A stretch of 35,409 bases of DNA from positions 1 through 35,409 of the forward strand of contig JBEDEM010000025.1 of assembly GCA_041175665.1 (NCBI GenBank). Reading direction: 5' to 3'. The position numbers and the translations under genes are program-made. The notes below the pieces were generated by a model. It was not told the origin of the DNA, searched no databases, and worked only from the letters and a program-made list of their open reading frames with translations. This stretch comes from UBA3064 sp016868095 (GTDB lineage Bacteria > Pseudomonadota > Gammaproteobacteria > Burkholderiales > Burkholderiaceae_E). Below, piece by piece: positions 24,987 through 33,434 of the stretch. Position 1 is the stretch's first letter. Each line of letters starts with the position of its first letter.

Positions 24987-25487
24987 GTGAAGGTCCAGCA
25001 AGTTCAACTCTTGCGCTGGCTGGCCTTGGGCTGTGCGCTTGCATGCGCCGACCAGGCCAGCAAGTGGTGGGTGCTTGAACAACTCATCCCGGGCGAACGT
25101 GTACCGGTGATTAAGGGTTGGTTTGACATCACCCTTGTTTTCAATCGAGGCGCAGCCTTTAGTTTTTTGGCGGACCAAGCGGGGTGGCAGCGCTGGTTCT
25201 TCACGGCGGTTTCTTTGCTCGCCGCACTGCTACTACCCTGGATGATGTTTAAAGCGATCGAGCGGCCTTTATCCTGTGCAGCACTCGCATTGATTTGGAG
25301 CGGTGCGCTTGGCAATGGACTTGATCGTGCGATTGAGGGACAGGTGACCGATTTTTTTCTCTTTTACCGAGAGCCCTGGCAATTTTATTTTCCTGCATTC
25401 AATATTGCTGATTCTGCGATCACTCTCGGGGTGATCCTATTGCTCTTAGAGGAAATGATCCAGTGGCGCAAGACAGCAGCAAGCTGA
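24987..25487 (+). CDS. lspA: Lipoprotein signal peptidase (signal peptidase II)
   Basis: Inner-membrane aspartyl protease that removes signal peptides from prolipoproteins. The 166-aa product has four hydrophobic segments (about 9-21, 69-90, 95-110, 137-156), the conserved FNRGAAFSFLAD, and the catalytic aspartates Asp122 (GQVTDFF) and Asp142 (FNIADSAI). The only usable in-frame start after the ileS stop is GTG 24987; GGAG lies 11 nt upstream, a weak ribosome site. It overlaps coaBC by 25 nt. Confidence 0.95.
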   Translation: MKVQQVQLLRWLALGCALACADQASKWWVLEQLIPGERVPVIKGWFDITLVFNRGAAFSFLADQAGWQRWFFTAVSLLAALLLPWMMFKAIERPLSCAALALIWSGALGNGLDRAIEGQVTDFFLFYREPWQFYFPAFNIADSAITLGVILLLLEEMIQWRKTAAS

Positions 25488-26731
25488 TAGGCATACCCGC
25501 AAACATGCCCCCGTGGGGACTCGAAGGTAAACGTATCTTGGTCGCAGTGAGTGCCGGGGTTGCCGCATACAAGACCTGTATCTTGGTGCGAGAGTTGATG
25601 CGAGCCGGTGCCAAGATAAAAATCGTCATGACTGAGTCGGCTCGAGCTTTCGTGAGTGCCGAGACCTTTCAGGCACTCAGCGGCGAGCCTGTTTACACCG
25701 ACCTGTGGGATGACCGGATCAGCAACCGCATGGCCCATATCGAGTTAGGACGCTGGGCCGATGCCATCATCATCGCGCCCGCATCCGCTGACTTGATGGC
25801 GAGGCTAGCACACGGCATTTGTAACGATCTCCTTTCGACACTTTGCCTTGCGCGCCCTCGGGACCGCTGTTTATTGCTTATTGCGCCTGCGATGAATAAG
25901 GAGATGTGGTCTCATCCCGCGACTCAAAGAAACGCCGCCACGCTCGAGCAGGACGGTACGATTTTTCTAGGGCCAGATCGAGGCGACCAGGCCTGCGGCG
26001 AAACCGGTGATGGGCGCATGCTCGAGCCTGAGGATTTGCTTCAAGCCCTTGAACATGCGCTGAGCCCAAAGTTTCTTGCCGGCCGTCATTGCCTTATCAC
26101 CGCAGGGCCGACCTTTGAAGCCATCGATCCTGTACGCGGCATCACCAACCGAAGTTCGGGGAAAATGGGCTTTGCGATTGCTCGAGCGGCAAGCCAGGCA
26201 GGTGCGATGGTCCAACTAATCGCAGGCCCTGTGAGCTTAAAGAGTCCGTGGCAAGTTCATAGAACCGATGTTGTTAGCGCACTTGACATGAAACAAGCGG
26301 TCGACCGAGCGCTTGAGTCGATGCAAAACTCAGTCATAGAGCGGTCGATTTTTATCTCGGTTGCAGCTGTTGCTGACTGGCGACCCGCTGAAATTGCCAG
26401 CCAGAAGATCAAAAAGCAACAAGGCGCAAGCACACCGAGTCTGCGATTTGTCGAGAACCCCGATATTTTGGCAGGCGTTGCAGCTCGAAGCCCGCGCCCA
26501 TTTTGCGTTGGTTTTGCGGCAGAAAGTGAAATGTTGCACGAGCATGGTGAAGCAAAACGCAAAAAGAAGAACATTCCAATGCTTGCAGCCAATATTGGGC
26601 ACGACACCTTCGGCCAGGATTTGAACCAGCTCTTGCTGCTTGATGCACAGGGTTCAAGGTCACTTCCACTTGCAACAAAAGAAAAACTGGCGCAGCAATT
26701 GATTGAAGCGATCGCCTCAGACCTAAGTTGA
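25463..26731 (+). CDS. coaBC: Bifunctional phosphopantothenoylcysteine decarboxylase/phosphopantothenate-cysteine ligase
   Basis: Catalyses two consecutive steps of coenzyme A synthesis. The 422-aa protein has the flavin-dependent CoaC half (GKRILVAVSAGVAAYKTCILVREL, IIIAPASADLMARLAHGICNDLLS, APAMNKEMW) and the CoaB half (LITAGPTFEAIDPVRGITNRSSGKMG, AAVADWRP, KIKK, VENPDILA, GFAAE). GTG 25463 has AGAGGA nine bases upstream and is preferred over ATG 25505, which would trim a non-conserved 14 residues. dut follows after about 34 nt. Confidence 0.96.
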   Translation: MAQDSSKLIGIPANMPPWGLEGKRILVAVSAGVAAYKTCILVRELMRAGAKIKIVMTESARAFVSAETFQALSGEPVYTDLWDDRISNRMAHIELGRWADAIIIAPASADLMARLAHGICNDLLSTLCLARPRDRCLLLIAPAMNKEMWSHPATQRNAATLEQDGTIFLGPDRGDQACGETGDGRMLEPEDLLQALEHALSPKFLAGRHCLITAGPTFEAIDPVRGITNRSSGKMGFAIARAASQAGAMVQLIAGPVSLKSPWQVHRTDVVSALDMKQAVDRALESMQNSVIERSIFISVAAVADWRPAEIASQKIKKQQGASTPSLRFVENPDILAGVAARSPRPFCVGFAAESEMLHEHGEAKRKKKNIPMLAANIGHDTFGQDLNQLLLLDAQGSRSLPLATKEKLAQQLIEAIASDLS

Positions 26732-26765
26732 TTTGATATTGCAAAGTCTTTGGAGCAAACCAAAC

Positions 26766-27212
26766 ATGCTGGTAGATCTTCGTGTCCTCGATGAGCGTAT
26801 TCGTGAACAACTGCCCGCCTATCAAACCCCTGGCAGTGCCGGCCTTGATTTGAGAGCATGCATTGACCAAACGATTGAGCTTGAGCCGGGTGCTAGCTAC
26901 TTAATGCCGACTGGCATGGCCATTCACTTAGCGGATCCCAACTATGCTGCGTTGGTGATGCCACGCTCGGGACTCGGATATAAGCACGGCATCGTCTTAG
27001 GTAATTTAGTGGGTTTGATTGACTCAGACTATCAGGGTCCATTGATGGTCCCACTGTGGAACCGATCTGACACAGCATTCATCATCCAGCCTTTAGAGCG
27101 AATCGCACAAATGATTATCGTGCCGGTCATGCAGGCCCAGTTTCGCGTGGTGGACCAGTTTGAAAGCTCAAAGCGCGGCGAAGCGGGCTTCGGTAGTACG
27201 GGAACGGGCTAG
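26766..27212 (+). CDS. dut: Deoxyuridine triphosphatase (dUTPase)
   Basis: Hydrolyses dUTP to dUMP, which keeps uracil out of DNA and feeds dTMP synthesis. The 148-aa trimeric-type protein shows the five motifs: GSAGLDLRA, PRSGLGYKHG, GLIDSDYQGPL, RIAQMIIVP and the C-terminal RGEAGFGSTG. ATG 26766 has GGAG ten bases upstream; the longer frame from 26733 adds residues outside the family. Its TAG region overlaps the convergent tal end by 4 nt. Confidence 0.97.
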   Translation: MLVDLRVLDERIREQLPAYQTPGSAGLDLRACIDQTIELEPGASYLMPTGMAIHLADPNYAALVMPRSGLGYKHGIVLGNLVGLIDSDYQGPLMVPLWNRSDTAFIIQPLERIAQMIIVPVMQAQFRVVDQFESSKRGEAGFGSTGTG

Positions 27213-28150
27213 CTTAGCAGGGCATCGAGCTTTCGACTGTCCGCAGCAAAGCTTCGGATGCCTTCTGCAAGTTTATCGCTTGCCATTTGATCTTCATTGA
27301 ATGCCCAACGGAATTGCGATTCGCTCAAGCAAAGCTTCTCGCTGACATCGTCTTGCTGAGGCTTACGCCAATCCAGATTCAATTCATCGGCAGGCATTTG
27401 CTGCAAAGCGCCAAGTAAATCCGGGCTGATGGTGAGCAAATCACAACCTGCCAAAGCCAAAATTTGACTCGTATTTCGAAAACTCGCCCCCATCACTTCG
27501 GTGTGATAGCCATGTTGTCTAAAGTATCGGTAAATGCGGCGCACCGACGCCACGCCTGGATCTAAATCGGCGCTCGCTTGATTAAGCAATTGATTGCTAT
27601 TTTTCTGATACCAGTCGTAGATACGGCCCACAAAAGGCGAAATCAAACGCACACCGGCATCAGCACAAACTGCGGCTTGCGCCATTGAAAATAATAACGT
27701 GAGATTGCAATGAATGCCCTCACGTTCAAGCCGGCGAGCTGCTTCAATACCCTCCCAGGTTGAAGCAATCTTGATCAAAAATCGATCGTTATGAATACCA
27801 AGCCGGTTATAGCGCTCAGCAATTCCAACCGCCCGCGCAAAGCTTGCTTCAACATCAAACGACAATCGAGCATCGATTTCGGTCGATACCCGACCAGGAA
27901 TGACTTTGAGGATTGCCTGCCCGAAACGCACAAGCAGCGCATCCACGCGCTCTTCAAGCGTACTGCCAAGGGCGCTTGATGTCGCCTTCGTCTCTAATAA
28001 CCACGCTTTATAACCATCTAAACCGACGGCTTTCAAGATAAGCGAAGGGTTGGTGGTCGCATCCTGAGGCTGGTAGCGAGCAATAAGGCCCACGTCCCCC
28101 GTATCAGCGACCACCGTCGTGTAGCGACTTAATCCCTCAAGTGCGTTCAT
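27209..28150 (-). CDS. tal: Transaldolase
   Basis: Transfers a dihydroxyacetone unit in the non-oxidative pentose phosphate pathway. The 313-aa protein matches the TalB-type family: VVADTGDV with Asp17, DATTNPSLILKA, TEIDARLSFD, the Schiff-base Lys127 in FLIKIASTWEGIEAA, and SPFVGRIYDWY. Length is normal. It is transcribed on its own between the convergent dut and the fccB gene, from which it is 51 nt away. Confidence 0.97.
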   Translation of the reverse strand: MNALEGLSRYTTVVADTGDVGLIARYQPQDATTNPSLILKAVGLDGYKAWLLETKATSSALGSTLEERVDALLVRFGQAILKVIPGRVSTEIDARLSFDVEASFARAVGIAERYNRLGIHNDRFLIKIASTWEGIEAARRLEREGIHCNLTLLFSMAQAAVCADAGVRLISPFVGRIYDWYQKNSNQLLNQASADLDPGVASVRRIYRYFRQHGYHTEVMGASFRNTSQILALAGCDLLTISPDLLGALQQMPADELNLDWRKPQQDDVSEKLCLSESQFRWAFNEDQMASDKLAEGIRSFAADSRKLDALLS

Positions 28151-28201
28151 TGGCTCAGGTGAGACGCATTCATTGAGGCAAGAAGTCGATACGCGAGCTA
28201 T

Positions 28202-29536
28202 TTAGGCGATCTTGTCAAACATATCGCGCCAAATGTTTTGCGCCCAAGCATTGGCATAACCACCTTCTAGGGCTGTTGGCCCAGTCGACAAGCCGCCCGC
28301 ACCTTTAACCGGAATCATGGTCTTTTGTGCTGCATCGTATTGATGAACCGAGGCGACGTGCACAACATCACGATCATCAATAAAGCTATAACAGGTATTG
28401 GCCATGGTTGATGGCTTCACCTCGCGACCAGCCATCAGGTCAAGCACAGCGGCCGCTGCGGTTTTGCCGTGTTGATTAGCCATATGGCCAGACTTAGGCA
28501 TCGTGGGCGCGGGAAAGGTTGCATCACCCAGGACATGAATACCCTTGGCAGCAGTCGACTCCATGCTTAACCAGTCCACGCTAGCCCAGCGATTATTGGC
28601 GTTGGCAAGACCGGCCTTTACGACCAATTCGCCCGCACGCTGAGGCGGTATCACATTTAGAACATCGGCCTTCACGCGATCGCCAAGCTCAGTTGTTACA
28701 GTTTTCGAAGCAGCATCGAGTTCGGTCACTCGGCTATTGGGACGGTACTCGATCAGACCTTTGTAAGGACCATTAAAGGCCTTCATGAAGAGTCCTTTTT
28801 TGGACACGATATCTGCATTCGCATCCAACACGATGATCTTGGATTTCGGCTTGGCGGTTTTGATGTAGTGCGCAATCTGACAAATCCGCTCATAAGGACC
28901 CGGTGGGCAGCGATAAGGCGCCATGGGAATCGACATCACAACCACGCCACCATTTGGCATGGCTTCGAGTTGCTGCCTCAAGGTTAAGGTTTGCTCGCCT
29001 GCTTTCCAAGCATGCATCACCGTCTTTTGCGCTTGAGCACCGAAACCCTGGATCTGATCGAACATGAAATCAATGCCGGGTGACACAATAATGCGATCAA
29101 AAGTTTGGTCCTGGAATTTCTTAAACGACAAGCGCCGCTTTGCAGGGTCGAGTGCAGTGACTTCGTCCTGAAGCACCAAGATACCGCTGTCCTTCAAGCC
29201 CTGATAAGAGACCGTCAAATCAGCAATCTTGCGCGAACCACCAATGACCAGGTTTGACAGTGGGCACGATATAAATTGTGGCGCTCTGTCATAAAGCACA
29301 ACGTCGACCGAAGCACCGCCCCACATTTTGAGATAGCGCGCAGCCGTAGCACCGCCATAGCCTGCACCAACCACAGCAACGCGGCCGAGCTTTTTAGTGC
29401 TCGCTACATCGCCCATCCCCGCGCAACTCGCAAGCACACCCGCAGCGCCCGCCAATCCTAGGGTCTGAGCAAAGCGACGACGGCCTGAGGTTTGTAATGG
29501 CAGCTTAAAATTTTCGTCTTCAAATCTAAAAGTCAT
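28202..29536 (-). CDS. fccB: Flavocytochrome c sulfide dehydrogenase, flavoprotein subunit
   Basis: Oxidises sulfide and passes electrons to a cytochrome c partner outside the cytoplasm. The 444-aa protein starts with a Tat-type signal (SGRRRFAQTLGLAGAAGVLASCAG) in which LASC (35-38) also fits a lipobox. The FAD fold VAVVGAGYGG is at 53-62. Cys91 in FISCPLSN corresponds to the covalent flavin cysteine of FccB, and Cys210 (YRCPPGPYER) and Cys382 (NTCYSF) to its redox disulfide. The C-terminal FCSD domain is complete. The monoheme cytochrome gene upstream (23-nt gap) would be its electron acceptor. Confidence 0.92.
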   Translation of the reverse strand: MTFRFEDENFKLPLQTSGRRRFAQTLGLAGAAGVLASCAGMGDVASTKKLGRVAVVGAGYGGATAARYLKMWGGASVDVVLYDRAPQFISCPLSNLVIGGSRKIADLTVSYQGLKDSGILVLQDEVTALDPAKRRLSFKKFQDQTFDRIIVSPGIDFMFDQIQGFGAQAQKTVMHAWKAGEQTLTLRQQLEAMPNGGVVVMSIPMAPYRCPPGPYERICQIAHYIKTAKPKSKIIVLDANADIVSKKGLFMKAFNGPYKGLIEYRPNSRVTELDAASKTVTTELGDRVKADVLNVIPPQRAGELVVKAGLANANNRWASVDWLSMESTAAKGIHVLGDATFPAPTMPKSGHMANQHGKTAAAAVLDLMAGREVKPSTMANTCYSFIDDRDVVHVASVHQYDAAQKTMIPVKGAGGLSTGPTALEGGYANAWAQNIWRDMFDKIA

Positions 29537-29559
29537 AGCAACACTCCCTTCGTCTTGTT

Positions 29560-29880
29560 TTAGCGCTTTTGTTCGGACAAATAAGCAGCCATCGCTTCAA
29601 TTTGCTCATCGGTATAACCTTTAGCAAGCTGATGCATAATGGTGCCCGAGCGCCGCCCCTCTTTGAAGGCCTTCATTTGCTCGACCAAATACGACTTGGG
29701 TTGCCCAGCCAGCGCTGGCATTGCTCCTATGGCCCTTCCTGAAGTGCCGTGACAGTTGGCGCAATTAGCGGCCAATGCGGCTCCACTTCCCGATACTGAA
29801 CTTGCCGATACGGTAAACGGGCTTGTTGCTACGACAATCCCAATCATCCCGGCCACACGCTTGATCCAGCGCTTACTCAT
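29560..29880 (-). CDS. Exported monoheme c-type cytochrome, probable FccA-like partner
   Basis: The 106-aa protein has a Sec signal peptide (about 1-27, ending VSASS), one heme site CANCH (Cys40, Cys43, His44), and a candidate axial methionine at 82 (GTIMHQLAKGYTDEQ). The latter context and the C-terminal helix MAAYLSEQ are typical of the c553/FccA class I cytochromes. Its place directly upstream of fccB makes it the likely electron-transfer subunit (inference). GGGGGAG lies six bases before the ATG. The 68 nt to clpA hold no clear promoter. Confidence 0.88.
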   Translation of the reverse strand: MSKRWIKRVAGMIGIVVATSPFTVSASSVSGSGAALAANCANCHGTSGRAIGAMPALAGQPKSYLVEQMKAFKEGRRSGTIMHQLAKGYTDEQIEAMAAYLSEQKR

Positions 29881-29929
29881 GACAGTCTCCCCCTTAAAGA
29901 AACAAACTAAAAACAGCCTTGCTAATACC

Positions 29930-29969
29930 TAAATAGAGACAACTTCCCCTATACAGAAACAACTTCCGG
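29930..29969. repeat. 20-bp tandem duplication across the clpA stop codon
   Basis: 29930-29949 and 29950-29969 match at 15 of 20 positions, with a shared core of ACAACTTCC. The inner copy holds the last clpA codons and the outer copy the sequence just after the TAG stop. Confidence 0.6.
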
Positions 29970-32279
29970 CGCTTCTTCTCCTGCATCAGACGAAGGCTTG
30001 CTTGCATCGGATGCCCCTGCAATCACCAGCTTAACCTGATCGCCTTCATCGAGATCCACGGTGACTTTGCCACCTTGAACCAATCGACCAAACAACAATT
30101 CATCAGCAAGCGCCCTACGAATCGTATCCTGGATGAGCCGTTGCATCGGGCGCGCACCCATCAGTGGGTCAAAGCCCTTTTTAGCCAAATAGGCGCGAAG
30201 TTTTTCGCTGAATATCGCTTCAACCTTTTTCTCGTGAAGTTGCTCTTCGAGTTGCATCAAGAACTTATCAACCACACGCAAAATAATTTGCTCATCGAGC
30301 GCTCTGAAACCAATAATCGCATCAAGCCGGTTACGAAACTCAGGCGTGAACATCCGCTTTATTTCAGCCATCTCGTCACCAGCCGCCGTAAGATTAGAAA
30401 AGCCAATCGAACGCTTTTGCAAATCGGCAGCGCCCGCATTGGTTGTCATGACAATAATGACGTTACGAAAATCAGCTTTTCGACCGTTATTATCGGTGAG
30501 CGTGCCGTGATCCATAACTTGTAGCAGGATGTTAAACACATCAGGATGGGCTTTCTCGATCTCGTCGAGCAAGAGAACCGCATGCGGCTTTTTCGTAATT
30601 GCCTCGGTTAGTAGCCCGCCTTGGTCAAAACCCACATAACCGGGAGGCGCTCCGATAAGACGGGATACCGCGTGTCGCTCCATGTACTCCGACATATCAA
30701 AACGAATCAGTTCGATGCCAAGAATAAAGGCAAGCTGACGCGCCACCTCGGTCTTGCCAACGCCGGTTGGTCCAGAAAATAAGAACGAACCAATCGGCTT
30801 TTCAGGCTTACCAAGCCCTGATCGCGCCATCTTGATGGCCGCAGCCAAGGCTTCGATCGCCGCATCCTGCCCAAAAACCGTGTTGGTGAGATCGCGATGC
30901 AAGTGCTGCAGTTTGTTGCGATCGTCCGATGACACCGATGCGGGCGGGATTCTTGCAATTTTTGCAACGATATCCTCAATCTCAAGCTTGCCGATGGTTC
31001 GCTTTTGTTTGCTCTTTGGGAGTATGCGTTGGGCGGCACCGGCTTCGTCGATCACATCGATGGCCTTATCGGGCAGGTGCCGGTCATTGATGTATTTAGC
31101 CGATAACTCGGCCGCTGCTGACAAAGCAGCCGCCGAATACTTCACACTGTGGTGCTCTTCAAATCGGGATTTCAGACCGCGCAGGATTTGGACGGTTTGC
31201 TCTATCGTTGGCTCACCCACGTCGATTTTCTGAAAACGTCTCGATAGTGCGTGGTCTTTTTCAAAAATACCCCGGTACTCGGTGAAGGTAGTCGCCCCGA
31301 TACACTTAAGTTGGCCCGAAGAAAGCGCTGGCTTCAAAAGATTCGAGGCATCGAGCGTACCTCCCGAGGCAGAGCCAGCACCGATAAGCGTGTGGATTTC
31401 GTCAATAAATAAAATGCCGTTGGGGATAGCCTTTAATTGCTTCAGCACAAGCTTAAGTCGCTGTTCAAAGTCACCCCGGTATTTGGTTCCTGCCAGGAGT
31501 GCACCCATATCGAGTGCATAAACCGTGGCGTCACCAAGAATATCGGGCACGTCTTGTTGTGTGATGCGGTAGGCCAAACCTTCAGCGATGGCAGTCTTAC
31601 CAACACCGGCCTCGCCAACGAGTAATGGATTATTTTTACGGCGACGACACAAAATCTGGATCACCCGCTCGACTTCGGCTTCGCGACCAATCAGCGGATC
31701 GATACGCCCTTCTTTGGCTGCGGCATTCAAATTATTGGTGAACTGATCAAGCGCGTTGGGCTGTCCTGGTTGCGCAGCAGCTGCCTGCTCTTCACCCTCA
31801 CCCTGCTTGGCCTCTTCCTGGCCCTGCTCCTTGGACTGAGGAGCCTTGGTGATCCCATGCGAGATGTAGTTCACCACATCAAGCCTTGTGATGCCCTGCT
31901 GGTGCAAGTAGTAAACAGCGTGCGAATCCTTCTCACCAAAAATCGCCACCAGCACATTGGCGCCGGTGACTTCTTTTTTTCCGTTGGATGTGGACTGCAC
32001 GTGCATGATGGCACGCTGTATGACCCGCTGAAACCCTAGCGTTGGCTGCGTATCGATATCGTCGGTACCAGGAACTACGGGCGTGTTTTCTTTGATAAAC
32101 CCGGTCAAATTCTTCCGCAAATCTTCGATGTTTGCGGCACAAGCGCGCAGCACCTCAGCGGCGGAGGGATTATCGAGTAACGCGAGCAAGAGATGCTCAA
32201 CGGTAATAAACTCGTGGCGCTGCTGTCTAGCCTCAACAAAGGCCATATGCAGACTAACTTCTAATTCCTGAGCAATCAT
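29949..32279 (-). CDS. clpA: ATP-dependent Clp protease ATPase subunit ClpA
   Basis: Unfoldase that feeds substrates, including N-degron proteins handed over by ClpS, into ClpP. The 776-aa protein has a Clp N domain (1-140), an acidic Gln/Glu linker (about 148-175), D1 with Walker A GEAGVGKT (222-229), D2 with Walker A GPTGVGKT (503-510), and an IGF tripeptide in KRSIGFSNL, at the place of the IGL loop that docks on ClpP in E. coli. ATG 32279 has GGAGG upstream and overlaps the clpS TGA (ATGA). An earlier ATG at 32297 lies inside clpS and is not preferred. clpP is not in the window. Confidence 0.97.
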   Translation of the reverse strand: MIAQELEVSLHMAFVEARQQRHEFITVEHLLLALLDNPSAAEVLRACAANIEDLRKNLTGFIKENTPVVPGTDDIDTQPTLGFQRVIQRAIMHVQSTSNGKKEVTGANVLVAIFGEKDSHAVYYLHQQGITRLDVVNYISHGITKAPQSKEQGQEEAKQGEGEEQAAAAQPGQPNALDQFTNNLNAAAKEGRIDPLIGREAEVERVIQILCRRRKNNPLLVGEAGVGKTAIAEGLAYRITQQDVPDILGDATVYALDMGALLAGTKYRGDFEQRLKLVLKQLKAIPNGILFIDEIHTLIGAGSASGGTLDASNLLKPALSSGQLKCIGATTFTEYRGIFEKDHALSRRFQKIDVGEPTIEQTVQILRGLKSRFEEHHSVKYSAAALSAAAELSAKYINDRHLPDKAIDVIDEAGAAQRILPKSKQKRTIGKLEIEDIVAKIARIPPASVSSDDRNKLQHLHRDLTNTVFGQDAAIEALAAAIKMARSGLGKPEKPIGSFLFSGPTGVGKTEVARQLAFILGIELIRFDMSEYMERHAVSRLIGAPPGYVGFDQGGLLTEAITKKPHAVLLLDEIEKAHPDVFNILLQVMDHGTLTDNNGRKADFRNVIIVMTTNAGAADLQKRSIGFSNLTAAGDEMAEIKRMFTPEFRNRLDAIIGFRALDEQIILRVVDKFLMQLEEQLHEKKVEAIFSEKLRAYLAKKGFDPLMGARPMQRLIQDTIRRALADELLFGRLVQGGKVTVDLDEGDQVKLVIAGASDASKPSSDAGEEAPEVVSV

Positions 32280-32584
32280 GCTTCCTCCATCACGCACTGC
32301 AGCGGATGTTGATGCTGCCTTGCAAAACTACAAACTTGTTCGACCTTGGTGGCCGCGATATCGCGCGGGAAAAGTCCGCAGACTCCTTTGCCCTCTTGGT
32401 GCACTTTCAGCATGACCTGCGTTGCTTTCTCACGCCCCATCTTAAAGAACTTTTGCAGCACGAGGATCACAAATTCCATGGGCGTGTAATCGTCATTCAG
32501 CAGGACGACCCGGTACATGGGCGGTGGTTTCGTCTTGGCCTCTTGTTTGTCGAGAACAAGACTTGGTGAGTTTGAATTTGGCAT
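32276..32584 (-). CDS. clpS: ClpS adaptor
   Basis: Recognises N-terminal destabilising residues and delivers substrates to ClpA. The 102-aa reading has a flexible N-terminus, then YRVVLLNDDYTPMEFVILVLQKFF, with the N-degron pocket residues in the NDDYTPMEF loop, and the later VHQEGKGVCGLFPRDIAATK. The frame is open to 32659; ATG 32584 gives the usual length, but neither start has a clear Shine-Dalgarno. It overlaps clpA by 4 nt. Confidence 0.95.
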   Translation of the reverse strand: MPNSNSPSLVLDKQEAKTKPPPMYRVVLLNDDYTPMEFVILVLQKFFKMGREKATQVMLKVHQEGKGVCGLFPRDIAATKVEQVCSFARQHQHPLQCVMEEA

Positions 32585-32737
32585 GAGATCGATTTTAAGC
32601 CGTAGCCGGGGGTTTCGGTGGCACTGGACCCACGGATTTGATTGTTGTTTTCCTGTCATAAAACGACGAAAAACAACGGCGACCGCCTAAAAATCTTTAC
32701 AAAGCCTACAAAAGCGTCATGAAGTTGTTGTTCGCAC

Positions 32738-32766
32738 TTGACGTTCAGTCCTTTAGACCAGAGAAT
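32738..32766 (+). promoter_or_regulatory. Probable promoter of the cold-shock gene
   Basis: TTGACG (32738-32743) is 17 nt from GAGAAT (32761-32766). The start would be near 32773, leaving a leader of about 86 nt, long enough for the structured 5' UTRs found on cold-shock mRNAs. The 274-nt interval between clpS and this gene holds no ORF I would call real. Confidence 0.5.
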
Positions 32767-32858
32767 CCCTGCGTGATTAAGGGTTTTTCCTTGCACGTTT
32801 CAGTTTTCGATCATTCGATCGGGATGTTTTGTAGTCTTTTTGATGGATGGGTTTTGCA

Positions 32859-33065
32859 ATGGCGACCGGTACGGTGAAGTGGTTCAATGACGCCAAAGGT
32901 TTTGGCTTTATCACGCCTGATGAGGGCGGCGAAGATTTGTTTGCACATTTTTCAGCAATCCAAATGAACGGATTTCGTACGCTGAAAGAAGGACAACGTG
33001 TGCAGTTTGACGTGGTCCAGGGTCCGAAGGGGAAACAAGCATCCAATATTCAGGCCCCAACCTGA
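32859..33065 (+). CDS. Cold-shock domain protein (CspA family)
   Basis: A 68-aa single-stranded nucleic-acid-binding protein. RNP1 KGFGFI and RNP2 DLFAHF are present after the standard ATGTVKWFNDA start. The family melts mRNA structure; which paralogue this is cannot be told from the sequence. ATG 32859 is preferred over an in-frame ATG at 32847 because the family begins MATGTVKWF. It is followed by a strong terminator and convergent to nothing. Confidence 0.96.
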   Translation: MATGTVKWFNDAKGFGFITPDEGGEDLFAHFSAIQMNGFRTLKEGQRVQFDVVQGPKGKQASNIQAPT

Positions 33066-33083
33066 ACGGTCGCTGAACAGCCC

Positions 33084-33117
33084 AAAAAAGAACCGGCCTC
33101 CTGGCCGGTTTTTCTTT
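33084..33117 (+). terminator. Rho-independent terminator after the cold-shock gene
   Basis: Perfect 8-bp stem AACCGGCC (33091-33098) and GGCCGGTT (33103-33110) with loop TCCT, followed by TTTCTTT. An A-run (33084-33089) precedes it, so it may work in both directions. Confidence 0.93.
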
Positions 33118-33230
33118 GCGGCCTCCGACAAGTCAGGCGTTATTGTTGCGCCTTGCCAACACATCATGGGCAACCCGAACCTAGAACATTACACTCACAA
33201 ACTGCTGTCAACCAAAGCATCCGCTGAACG

Positions 33231-33259
33231 TTGAAGCATATGACCACTTGGTCAATATC
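33231..33259 (+). promoter_or_regulatory. Promoter with palindromic operator upstream of the small exported peptide
   Basis: TTGAAG (33231-33236) and AATATC (33254-33259) are 17 nt apart. The spacer holds the palindrome TGACCA-CT-TGGTCA (33241-33254), extended by ATA/TAT-like flanks. A regulator bound there would contact RNA polymerase directly. The -10 is weak. Confidence 0.5.
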
Positions 33260-33281
33260 AACTTTCCAAGAAGAGGAAATC

Positions 33282-33398
33282 ATGAAAAAATTGATCGCTA
33301 TCCTGATGGCCGGCATGTTTGCTGTTGGTGCTGCTTACGCTTCTGACGCCAAGAAAGACGACAAGAAAGCCGACGCTAAGAAAGAGCAAAAGAAGTAA
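33282..33398 (+). CDS. Small secreted lysine-rich peptide
   Basis: A 38-aa ORF with AAGAGGAA upstream of its ATG. Residues 1-20 form a Sec signal peptide (MKK, then a hydrophobic core, ending AYA). The predicted mature part is only 18 residues, SDAKKDDKKADAKKEQKK, made of Lys, Asp, Ala, Gln and Glu. Short exported Lys/Ala-rich peptides of this shape recur in Burkholderiales but have no known role. Own promoter, own ribosome site and two terminators downstream argue that it is a real, well-expressed gene. It is below usual length cutoffs and has no Cys or enzyme motif. Confidence 0.8.
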   Translation: MKKLIAILMAGMFAVGAAYASDAKKDDKKADAKKEQKK

Positions 33399-33405
33399 TC
33401 GGAAG

Positions 33406-33426
33406 GCGACCATTAGGTCGCTTTTT
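33406..33426 (+). terminator. Rho-independent terminator 1 after the small peptide gene
   Basis: Stem GCGACC (33406-33411) and GGTCGC (33416-33421) with loop ATTA, followed by five T. It starts 7 nt after the stop codon. Confidence 0.88.
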
Positions 33427-33434
33427 GGTTTTCT

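Noticed and set aside
24805..24990. 61-codon ORF across the ileS-lspA junction
   Set aside because: Out of frame with both conserved genes, no family resemblance.
32998..33234. 78-codon plus-strand ORF over the cold-shock gene end and terminator
   Set aside because: It runs through a perfect terminator hairpin and has no ribosome site or family motif.
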